A stretch of 5,601 nt of DNA from Candidatus Woesearchaeota archaeon (lineage in GTDB: Archaea; Nanobdellota; Nanobdellia; Woesearchaeales; JAHWIC01): contig JAHWIC010000045.1 in the NCBI GenBank assembly GCA_019322805.1, forward strand, positions 1 through 5,601, in the 5' to 3' direction. A program made the translations under genes and the position numbers. The notes beneath the pieces were generated by a model that ran no database searches, was not told the DNA's origin, and saw only the letters and a program-made list of their open reading frames with translations. This document shows positions 1 to 5,369 of the stretch, piece by piece. Every line of letters starts with the position of its first letter. Positions within the stretch are counted from its first letter, which is position 1.

Positions 1-1109
1 CCTTTCTTCTTACTTTCTTTCTCAAACTCTTTCAACAATTCTTTCTGTTTCTTGCTTAATCTTTTAGGAACTTTAACAACAATCTCTACTTTTTCAGTAC
101 CGCTATAATCGCTGTTTAAATGAGGCATGCCTTTTCCGTCTAATTCAAATACTGTATTTGTTTGTGTTCCTGCTGGAATAGTTAAAGATTCCCTGCCAAA
201 TAAAGTAGGAACTTCTATTTTGCCGCCTAAAGCAGCAACTGTGAATGGGATAGAGACATTAACATGCAGATTATCACCTTCACGCTCAAAAACATCATGC
301 TCTTTTACATAAACATTAACGTATAAATCCCCATAAGGAGCTCCTGACTCGCCAGCTTCACCTTCTCCGCGCTTTCTTACACTAGTTCCTGTTTCAATTC
401 CTTTTGGTATTGGAATCTCAACCTTTCTTGTTTTCTTTACTAAGCCGGTTCCATCGCAAACAGCACATTCCCTTTTTATAAATTTCCCAGTACCTTTACA
501 TTTTCCACATGTTGTTGTGGTCATGAAAACACCGAAAGGTGTTCTCTGTGTGCGTTTGCTTGCTCCAGAACCATTACATTCAGGACAGGTAACGATGTCA
601 GAAGATGATTCTGCTCCAGAACCATTACATTTATCGCAACGCTCAAGCCTTGGAACAATTACTTCTTTTTTTACACCTTTTGCAGCATCTTCGAGTGTTA
701 TTTCAATATCAGCTTCTATATCTGCTCCTCTACGAGGGCCTGCTCTTCTGCGCCTTGAAAAGCCTCCAAAGCCCCCACCACCAAAGAACCTATCAAAAAT
801 GCTGTCAAAATCAAATCCAAAGCCGCCTATGTCCTGCATAAAATCAGAAAAATCAAATCCTCTGGCCCCAAACCCGCCAAATCCTTCTGCAGTTGTTCCA
901 AACTGGTCATACTGCCTTCGCTTTTCATCATCACCTAAGACAGCTGCCGCTTCATTAATCTCCTTAAACTTCTCAGCTGCCTCAGCGTCGTCTGGATTTA
1001 AATCTGGGTGATACTTCTTTGCTAATTTCTTATACGCTTTCTTTATATCAGCCTTTGAAGCCTCTTTTCCAACACCAAGGGTTTTGTAATAATCTTTGGA
1101 TTTTGGCAT
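1..1109 (-). CDS. dnaJ: Chaperone protein DnaJ (Hsp40, type I), 3' end cut by window edge
   Basis: This is the co-chaperone that delivers unfolded proteins to DnaK and stimulates its ATPase in the cytoplasm. About 369 codons are present and no stop is reached, so only a few residues are missing compared with the usual 370-380. The order is that of a type I DnaJ. A J domain lies at residues 4-70 with the catalytic HPD at 34-36 and the helix IV sequence KRRQYDQF near 63-70. A Gly/Phe-rich region at about 75-117 contains DSIFDRFFG. Four CxxCxGxG zinc repeats begin at C158, C175, C201 and C215 (CDKCNGSG, CPECNGSG, CGKCKGTG, CAVCDGTG). C-terminal substrate-binding beta domains follow from about 220, and the end is Lys/Glu-rich. 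All eight zinc-ligand cysteines and HPD are intact. The ATG directly follows the dnaK TAA with no gap and has no well-placed Shine-Dalgarno (GAGGA lies about 13 nt away), which suggests translational coupling. Confidence 0.97.
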   Translation of the reverse strand, partial: MPKSKDYYKTLGVGKEASKADIKKAYKKLAKKYHPDLNPDDAEAAEKFKEINEAAAVLGDDEKRRQYDQFGTTAEGFGGFGARGFDFSDFMQDIGGFGFDFDSIFDRFFGGGGFGGFSRRRRAGPRRGADIEADIEITLEDAAKGVKKEVIVPRLERCDKCNGSGAESSSDIVTCPECNGSGASKRTQRTPFGVFMTTTTCGKCKGTGKFIKRECAVCDGTGLVKKTRKVEIPIPKGIETGTSVRKRGEGEAGESGAPYGDLYVNVYVKEHDVFEREGDNLHVNVSIPFTVAALGGKIEVPTLFGRESLTIPAGTQTNTVFELDGKGMPHLNSDYSGTEKVEIVVKVPKRLSKKQKELLKEFEKESKKK

Positions 1110-3017
1110 TTACTTCTTTTTTTCCTCATCAACCCGGTCAGCATCAACTACCTTGCCTTTCTTTTTTGGCTTTTCTTCTGCTTCAGGTTCAGGACCTGCT
1201 CCAGCACCTTGTGCTTGCTGCTTTTTAGCCTGCTCTTGAGCTACTTTCTGATACATCTCTGTTGACATCTTCTGCACTAATTCATTCACTTCGTCCATTT
1301 TCTTCTTGATTGCTGTAGGATCCTTCTTTTCAGGCTTTAATAGCTCCTTTAGTTCCATTACCTTGCCTTTTACTGTTTCAAGCTCTTTGTTGTCAACCTT
1401 GTCTTTGAAGTCTTTAAATAACTTCTCGGTTGAGTAAACAAGTGCATCAGCCTGGTTTATTGTTTCAACGTCTTCTTTTCTTTTCTTGTCTTCTTCTGCA
1501 TGCGCTTCTGCTTCTTTCTTCATCTTTTCAATCTCTTCGTCACTTAGTTTTTGTGTTGCAGTGATCTTTATGCTCTGCTCTTTTCCTGTGCCAAGATCTT
1601 TAGCAGATACATGCACTATTCCGTTTGCATCAATGTCAAAGGTAACCTCAATCTGAGGGATACCTCTTGGAGCTGGTGGAATTCCTACTAAATCAAATCT
1701 GCCAAGGCTCTTGCAGTCAGCAGCCATTGGCCTTTCACCTTGCAACACATTGATTGTTACAGCAGGCTGGTTATCAGCTGCAGTTGAGAATACCTGTGCT
1801 TTCTTTGTTGGAATTGTTGTGTTCCTCTCAATAAGGGCTGTTCTGACTCCACCAAGAGTTTCAATCCCAAGTGTAAGAGGTGTTACGTCAAGCAATAAGA
1901 TATCCTTCACTTCTCCAGCTAATACACCTGCCTGGATTGCTGCACCTTGTGCAACACATTCCATTGGGTCAACGCCACGCTCAGCCTTTTTGTCAACAAA
2001 ATCCTCAACAAACTTCCTTACAATAGGCATTCTTGTTGGCCCGCCTACTAAAATTATCTTATCAACTCCTTTTGCATCAAGCTTAGCATCCTTTAATGCC
2101 TGCTCCATTGGATGCCTGCATTTCTCTATGATAGGCTCAACAAGCTGCTCAAGCTTCGACCTTGTTAGCTTCATTGTCAAATGCTTTGGTCCAGCATCAC
2201 TTGCAATTATGAATGGAATGTTAATCTCTGTTTCCATTGTTGTTGACAGCTCAATCTTAGCTTTTTCTGCAGCCTCTCTTAGCCTTTGCATTGCTGTGTC
2301 ATCTTCGCTTAAATCAATACCTTCCTTTTTCTTGAACTCACCCATTATATGATTCATCAAAGTATTGTCCATGTCAGTTCCACCAAGCTGTGTGTCTCCA
2401 GAAGTGGATTTTACCTCAAATACACCCTCGCTAAAGTCCATTACAGTTACATCCAGTGTTCCACCGCCAAAGTCAAACACAAGGATTTTCATCTCTTTCT
2501 CCAGCTTGTCAAGGCCATAAGCCATTGATGCTGCGGTTGGCTCATTAACAATCCTTACAACATTCAAGCCAGCAATAGTTCCTGCGTCCTTTGTTGCTTG
2601 TCTCTGGTCATCATCAAAGTAAGCTGGTACTGTGATAACTGCTTTCTCAATCTTCTCTCCAACAAATTCCTCTGCATCTTTCCTTATTTTCTGCAGAATA
2701 AATGCAGAAATCTGCTGCGGGGTATAGTCTTTGCCGTTTATCTTATAGACGTGCTTTGTTCCCATCTTTCTTTTAGCAGCTGTAATAGTTCCTTTTGGGT
2801 TTGAAACAGCTTGCCTTCTGGCAGGCTCTCCTACCAGCATTTGGTGCTCTTTTGTAAAAGCTACAACACTAGGAAATGCCTTTCCATACGCGGTTGTTCC
2901 TTCTGCTGATGGTATTATTGTTGGCTTTCCTCCAATTAATACTGCAGCAGCAGAGTTAGATGTTCCTAAATCTATACCAACGATTTTTTCCTTTTTAGTT
3001 GATTTTTTCTCAGTCAT
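1110..3017 (-). CDS. dnaK: Chaperone protein DnaK (Hsp70)
   Basis: This is the ATP-dependent Hsp70 chaperone, about 635 residues and full length. The nucleotide-binding domain shows phosphate-1 IVGIDLGTSNS (12-22), VITVPAYFDDDQRQATKDAG (127-146), phosphate-2 VFDFGGGTLDV (180-190) and the adenosine motif LVGGPTRMPIV (323-333). The interdomain linker is ILLLDVTP (373-380), followed by the beta substrate-binding domain to about 490 and the helical lid to about 600. The tail is a Gln/Ala/Gly/Pro stretch ending in VDADRVDEEKKK, with no eukaryotic EEVD. The start is taken at the ATG preceded by GGGGGT at 7-nt spacing. An in-frame ATG five codons upstream (first base 3032) overlaps that Shine-Dalgarno and lacks a good one of its own. 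Two oddities are that the loop where most Hsp70s have RTTPS reads TTAYGKAFPS (41-50), and that the segment after KRKMG (83-86) is short, as in Firmicutes-type DnaK. Confidence 0.98.
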   Translation of the reverse strand: MTEKKSTKKEKIVGIDLGTSNSAAAVLIGGKPTIIPSAEGTTAYGKAFPSVVAFTKEHQMLVGEPARRQAVSNPKGTITAAKRKMGTKHVYKINGKDYTPQQISAFILQKIRKDAEEFVGEKIEKAVITVPAYFDDDQRQATKDAGTIAGLNVVRIVNEPTAASMAYGLDKLEKEMKILVFDFGGGTLDVTVMDFSEGVFEVKSTSGDTQLGGTDMDNTLMNHIMGEFKKKEGIDLSEDDTAMQRLREAAEKAKIELSTTMETEINIPFIIASDAGPKHLTMKLTRSKLEQLVEPIIEKCRHPMEQALKDAKLDAKGVDKIILVGGPTRMPIVRKFVEDFVDKKAERGVDPMECVAQGAAIQAGVLAGEVKDILLLDVTPLTLGIETLGGVRTALIERNTTIPTKKAQVFSTAADNQPAVTINVLQGERPMAADCKSLGRFDLVGIPPAPRGIPQIEVTFDIDANGIVHVSAKDLGTGKEQSIKITATQKLSDEEIEKMKKEAEAHAEEDKKRKEDVETINQADALVYSTEKLFKDFKDKVDNKELETVKGKVMELKELLKPEKKDPTAIKKKMDEVNELVQKMSTEMYQKVAQEQAKKQQAQGAGAGPEPEAEEKPKKKGKVVDADRVDEEKKK

Positions 3018-3024
3018 TTTATTT

Positions 3025-3030
3025 ACCCCC
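3025..3030 (-). promoter_or_regulatory. Shine-Dalgarno of dnaK that decides its start
   Basis: The minus strand reads GGGGGT followed by 7 nt and ATG. It can pair with the archaeal anti-SD ACCUCC over six positions with one G-U wobble. It overlaps the alternative upstream ATG (first base 3032), which argues for the downstream ATG at 3017 as the real start. Confidence 0.65.
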
Positions 3031-3041
3031 ATATATTTCTT

Positions 3042-3392
3042 CTAACCAAAATAAGAAGGCGTCTCAGCCTTTGGCTTATCTTTTGATTGGCTCTTGCGCT
3101 TTTCTTCAAACTTTTCCAGAGCCTCTGGTTTCTTTATCTCACCAAATTCTTTTTCATAAGCCTTGAGCATGTTTGTTAAGACGCGAAGTATCTCTTTTGC
3201 ATGATACGGGTCTGTGATAACCACCTTATGCTCGCACAACACACTTGGTCTTTGCTTTGACCTTGGATCATTCCTTGGTGTAACCCGTCTAAAATCAAAG
3301 AAAAACTGCATTGGGTTAAAGTTTATTGACAATTCATTTGCGAAAAATGCCTCGCCATCATTGATGTTTATGTTTATTTTTTCTTCTGCCAT
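3042..3392 (-). CDS. DUF3467 family protein
   Basis: This is a small soluble protein of 116 residues that fits the DUF3467 family, whose function is not known. The typical pattern is visible: an early beta segment FFANELSINFNPMQFFFDF (about 16-34), a basic linker with RVTPRNDPRSKQRP, then a strand HKVVITDPYHAKEIL (about 55-69) running into a helix that ends EKEFGEI (80-86). Residues 87-116 form a charged Lys/Glu-rich tail that is probably disordered. There is no signal peptide or membrane segment. Its ATG is preceded by GAGGT at 6-nt spacing. It starts 4 nt after the YkgJ-like gene and ends just before dnaK, so it is co-transcribed with the chaperones. Family assignment is by pattern recognition. 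Any chaperone-related role is inferred from the operon alone. Confidence 0.85.
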   Translation of the reverse strand: MAEEKINININDGEAFFANELSINFNPMQFFFDFRRVTPRNDPRSKQRPSVLCEHKVVITDPYHAKEILRVLTNMLKAYEKEFGEIKKPEALEKFEEKRKSQSKDKPKAETPSYFG

Positions 3393-3396
3393 TTTC

Positions 3397-3906
3397 TTAC
3401 CTCAATATTTTATATTCTAAGATTTTCCTCAGCTGTTTTTTATCCGGTACAATCTCTTTTAGTTTGCCACCTTTTAGTGTCTTGCCGCCTCTTATTAAAT
3501 AAGAAGCATACTGCCTTACTGATTCTGGGTCATCAGGATTTACAAAGTAATTCAGCATAAACCACAGGCTTAGGTCTTCGCCATGTTTTGAGCAATTGCC
3601 AATCTTACACTCTAATGGTTTGACTGGGTGTATCACACAACCTTTTTCTTTGTTAAAGAATGCACACCTGCCATATGGCTTAGTTGTTTTGACTGTCACA
3701 GGCCTTAGCCTTTTTGTATTGAATTTCTCCACCTCTTCTAAACATGTTTTCTTAAGCTCTTCTTCAGTTGTCTTCAAAAACCCAGCAATCTTCTTTAAGT
3801 CATCATCAGCTAAAGCTCCAGAGCCATGGCTGCAGCAATGGCCGCATTTCTTGCATTTCTTTCCGAGCTCAAGAACTTTCTTTAGTTTTGTTTTTTTGGT
3901 TATCAT
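3397..3906 (-). CDS. YkgJ-like CxxCxxCC cysteine-cluster protein
   Basis: This is a soluble 169-residue protein of the YkgJ / Fe-S or zinc cluster family, thought to bind a metal through conserved cysteines. The exact biochemical role is unknown for most members. The first cluster is CKKCGHCC with C18, C21, C24 and C25. The second half shows C81, GC90VIHPVKPLEC100 and C105, matching the family pattern C-x-F-n-GC-x-IH-x-x-(R/K)P-x-x-C. An eighth-position-type Cys ligand set is therefore intact. The C-terminal part (about 130-169) is Lys-rich and ends KILEYKILR. The ATG overlaps the grpE stop as ATGA, and only a purine-rich stretch rather than a true Shine-Dalgarno precedes it, so translation is probably coupled to grpE. 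Being embedded between grpE and dnaK is unusual. A redox- or metal-linked role in stress response is a guess from context. Confidence 0.88.
   Translation of the reverse strand: MITKKTKLKKVLELGKKCKKCGHCCSHGSGALADDDLKKIAGFLKTTEEELKKTCLEEVEKFNTKRLRPVTVKTTKPYGRCAFFNKEKGCVIHPVKPLECKIGNCSKHGEDLSLWFMLNYFVNPDDPESVRQYASYLIRGGKTLKGGKLKEIVPDKKQLRKILEYKILR
3399..3403 (-). promoter_or_regulatory. Shine-Dalgarno of the DUF3467 gene, overlapping the upstream stop
   Basis: The minus strand reads GAGGT, 6 nt before the ATG at 3392. The last base of the motif is the first base of the TAA stop (3397-3399) of the preceding YkgJ-like gene. Ribosomes ending there would be placed on the next initiation site, which favours coupled translation. 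Confidence 0.65.
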
Positions 3907-4397
3907 TTTTTCTTTTCTTCTTTTTTTGCAACCTTTACTTTAGTATGCCTTAGCACTTTATCATTTAACATATACCCTTTTTGGAGTTCTTCTAAAACAA
4001 GATCTTCTTCTTTGTCTGAGGTTTCCTGCATCAACACCTCATGCTTGTATGGATCAAATTTTCCCCCCAACGCTTTAATTGGTTTAAGGCCTTCTGATTC
4101 TAAAGTAGAATATAATTGTGAAAAAATAAGCTCAACACCTTTTAAGAAATTAGGATTGTTCTTTGCATTTTTAATTGCAAGCTCAAAGCTGTCTATAATA
4201 GGAAGAATCTTCAGGATTAATTCTTGTTTTGAATATTTAACAAATTCTCCTTTTTCCTTGTCAATCCTTTTTTTGTAATTCTCAAACTCTGCTTGCAATC
4301 TTTGCAGGGTTTCTGTTAATTCCTCGATTTTTTCTTCTTTTGGATCGACTTTTTTGCTTTCTTTTTTCTTGACTTCTTCTTTCTTTTTGTCAGTCAT
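3903..4397 (-). CDS. grpE: GrpE, nucleotide exchange factor of DnaK
   Basis: GrpE releases ADP from DnaK and so resets the chaperone cycle. The protein has 164 residues, short against about 197 in E. coli. A Lys/Glu-rich N-terminus (1-24) leads into a long coiled-coil helix (about 21-62, with LQRLQAEFENYKKRIDKEK), a helical dimer region (63-103, LPIIDSFELAI) and the C-terminal beta domain (104-157). The GrpE signature appears as FDPYKHEVLM (114-123), EELQKGYMLNDKVLRHTKVKVAK (136-158) closing it. The ATG start is chosen because AGGA precedes it at 7-nt spacing. A TTG two codons upstream (first base 4403) would overlap the spacer. It is the first gene of the five-gene operon, and its TGA overlaps the ATG of the next gene. 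Confidence 0.96.
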   Translation of the reverse strand: MTDKKKEEVKKKESKKVDPKEEKIEELTETLQRLQAEFENYKKRIDKEKGEFVKYSKQELILKILPIIDSFELAIKNAKNNPNFLKGVELIFSQLYSTLESEGLKPIKALGGKFDPYKHEVLMQETSDKEEDLVLEELQKGYMLNDKVLRHTKVKVAKKEEKKK

Positions 4398-4404
4398 TTT
4401 CAAT

Positions 4405-4408
4405 TCCT
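4405..4408 (-). promoter_or_regulatory. Shine-Dalgarno of grpE
   Basis: The minus strand reads AAAGGA with the AGGA core 7 nt before the ATG at 4397. This supports the ATG over the TTG two codons upstream. Confidence 0.55.
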
Positions 4409-4429
4409 TTCAACTATTTCTCGACTTTG

Positions 4430-4463
4430 TACCCGTTGATTTAAGCTCAACGAAGTAAGGGTA
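4430..4463. repeat. Nested inverted repeat at the grpE transcription start
   Basis: On the plus strand TACCCGTTGA (4430-4439) is followed by a 7-nt loop, TCAAC (4447-4451), a 7-nt insert, then GGGTA (4459-4463). The inner arms extend to CGTTGA/TCAACG (4434-4439 and 4447-4452). The element covers the predicted start site near 4452, where a bound protein would block RNA polymerase. Short arms of this size can arise by chance in AT-rich DNA. Confidence 0.45.
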
Positions 4464-4471
4464 ATATCAAC

Positions 4472-4488
4472 TTATATATAAATGTTTC
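4472..4488 (-). promoter_or_regulatory. BRE/TATA promoter of the grpE-dnaK-dnaJ operon
   Basis: The minus strand reads GAAACATTTATATATAA, a BRE-like purine/A stretch followed by a strong archaeal TATA box (TTTATATA at 4482-4475). With the usual archaeal spacing, transcription would start near 4452. This gives a leader of about 55 nt with a Shine-Dalgarno before grpE. Confidence 0.7.
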
Positions 4489-4502
4489 TATACTGGAGTA
4501 TA
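4489..4502. promoter_or_regulatory. Candidate operator palindrome between the two promoters
   Basis: TATACTGGAGTATA is a perfect inverted repeat with 6-bp arms and a 2-bp centre. It sits immediately upstream of the BRE of the grpE promoter and about 7 bp upstream of the BRE of the wHTH promoter, so a dimeric regulator bound here could affect both. One such palindrome is not improbable by chance in this AT-rich stretch. Confidence 0.4.
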
Positions 4503-4508
4503 TATCTT

Positions 4509-4527
4509 ACCAAAAGATTTATAAATA
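4509..4527 (+). promoter_or_regulatory. BRE/TATA promoter of the wHTH gene, predicted leaderless
   Basis: ACCAAAAG (BRE-like) is followed by the TATA box TTTATAAATA (4518-4527). Standard archaeal spacing puts the start at about 4546-4549, on or next to the ATG at 4549. No Shine-Dalgarno lies in the sequence just before this ATG. Both facts point to a leaderless mRNA and support this start codon. Confidence 0.7.
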
Positions 4528-4548
4528 AAAGCCCGTAATTAGCCATTT

Positions 4549-4959
4549 ATGATACGATTTTACGAGCATAAGATAACCATAATACGTTCAAGAAAGCCCC
4601 AAAAAAGGAACCTAAATGAGGAATTGCAGTGGTTTGGTAGTTCTTTAGGTTTATTTAATCTTAGGGATAAGGATAAGAGCTGCTATAGGATATTTGTTGA
4701 GCTTCTTAAGGCAGCTAAGTCACGAGTTCCTTTATCAAGCGATGAGATTGCTGTAAGAGCTGGCTTAACAAGAGGTACTGTGATACATCATTTGAATAAG
4801 CTGATTGAAGCAGGCATAGCTGTGCATCACAGAAACAGGTATATGCTTAGGGTTGATAATCTAAGCGAGCTTGTAAAGGAATTAGAAAGAGATGTGCAAC
4901 GTGCTTGCCAGGAGCTTGAGCAAGTGGCAGAGGAAATTGATAAGGGAATAGGATTATAA
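4549..4959 (+). CDS. Winged-helix (ArsR-like) transcription regulator, candidate chaperone-operon regulator
   Basis: This is a DNA-binding protein of 136 residues. After a basic N-terminal stretch (RSRKPQKR, 13-20) and a segment NLNEELQWFGSSLGLFNL (21-38), a wHTH domain occupies about 44-101. Helix YRIFVELLKAA (46-56) is followed by SSDEIAVRAGL (63-73), turn, recognition helix TRGTVIHHLNKLIEAG (74-89) and a wing AVHHRNRYMLRV (91-102). The C-terminal helix (about 104-132, NLSELVKELERDV, ELEQVAEEI) looks like a dimerising coiled coil. There is no ligand domain or obvious metal site; cysteines are only C45 and C120. It is divergent from grpE-dnaK-dnaJ and shares the promoter region. It is co-transcribed with the next gene (1-nt gap). 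Its role as heat-shock regulator is inferred from position. It is not visibly an orthologue of Pyrococcus Phr. Confidence 0.85.
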   Translation: MIRFYEHKITIIRSRKPQKRNLNEELQWFGSSLGLFNLRDKDKSCYRIFVELLKAAKSRVPLSSDEIAVRAGLTRGTVIHHLNKLIEAGIAVHHRNRYMLRVDNLSELVKELERDVQRACQELEQVAEEIDKGIGL

Positions 4960-4960
4960 A

Positions 4961-5353
4961 ATGAGGAAAATCGTTGTTAAACTAAAGAAGATAACTGTGA
5001 ACAATTTCTCTCCAAAAGAAAAGACAGTAGAGATAGATATACATTTTAATGATGGAGCTGATAAAGAGATAACAAAGAAGATAATAGGTATAGATGATCC
5101 TAGGAAATTAGCTGAGGAGCTTATTCTTGAGATAAGGAACTTAGAGAAATCAAGCCATCAGAAGTTTGATGGCGAATCAATTCTGGATACTATTGTTAAC
5201 ATAGTTTTTGATGATGAAGATAAGATATTAAGTAAGCTGAGCATGTTTTTCTCTAAGCTTTGTGATAAGATTGATTCTGTTAGAACTACAACTGATGCTA
5301 GCGGCTATATTGATTTGATAAATAAGGTGAATAGTATGAAGTTTGACTTATAA
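4961..5353 (+). CDS. Hypothetical protein, co-transcribed with the wHTH regulator
   Basis: I do not recognise this 130-residue protein. It is probably soluble, with no signal peptide or membrane segment. The N-terminal third alternates beta-like segments (KIVVKLKKITV, 3-13; KTVEIDIHF, 21-29; KEITKKIIGI, 35-44). It then becomes helical (RKLAEELILEIRNLEK, 48-63; ESILDTIVNIV, 72-82; KILSKLSMFFSKLCDKID, 88-105; YIDLINKVN, 116-124). There is a single cysteine, C101, and no catalytic motif. The ATG follows the regulator stop by 1 nt, and AGGA lies about 8 nt upstream, inside the end of the regulator gene. The tight coupling suggests a partner or modulator of the regulator, but nothing in its sequence confirms that. 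Confidence 0.8.
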   Translation: MRKIVVKLKKITVNNFSPKEKTVEIDIHFNDGADKEITKKIIGIDDPRKLAEELILEIRNLEKSSHQKFDGESILDTIVNIVFDDEDKILSKLSMFFSKLCDKIDSVRTTTDASGYIDLINKVNSMKFDL

Positions 5354-5369
5354 AAGAAAAATAAGAAAA
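5354..5369 (-). terminator. T-rich terminator of the eL15 gene in a 16-bp convergent gap
   Basis: Immediately after the eL15 stop the minus strand reads TTTTCTTATTTTTCTT, a run of T tracts typical of archaeal termination without a hairpin. It fills the whole space to the stop codon of the convergent hypothetical gene. No comparable T run for the plus-strand pair occurs before the eL15 coding region, so that transcript may run into it in antisense. Confidence 0.55.

Larger units (their letters stand above)
4398..4548. promoter_or_regulatory. Divergent promoter region between grpE operon and wHTH gene
   Basis: These 151 bp separate two divergent start codons and contain no gene. They are more AT-rich than the flanks. 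They hold one TATA box per strand, a candidate operator palindrome between the two boxes and a nested inverted repeat at the predicted start of the grpE transcript. The arrangement is what one expects of a regulator that controls the neighbouring operon and possibly itself. Confidence 0.8.

Noticed and set aside
517..1011. Plus-strand open frame of 164 codons opposite dnaJ
   Set aside because: It is antisense to the Gly/Phe and zinc-finger regions of a clearly functional DnaJ. It is rich in Pro/Ser from complementing Gly/Lys codons and has no promoter or family match.
1711..2352. Plus-strand open frame of 213 codons opposite dnaK
   Set aside because: It is a shadow of the conserved dnaK coding strand. 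The composition is that of a reverse-complemented gene and no recognisable domain or start signal is present.
3018..3032. Longer dnaK with five extra N-terminal residues starting at 3032
   Set aside because: The upstream ATG overlaps the GGGGGT Shine-Dalgarno that serves the ATG at 3017, and its own upstream sequence has no good ribosome site.
3403..3416. TATA-like stretch (AATATAAAATATT on the minus strand) before the DUF3467 gene
   Set aside because: It lies within the coding end of the YkgJ-like gene, and a start at normal spacing would fall inside the DUF3467 coding region. The genes are 4 nt apart and read as one operon.
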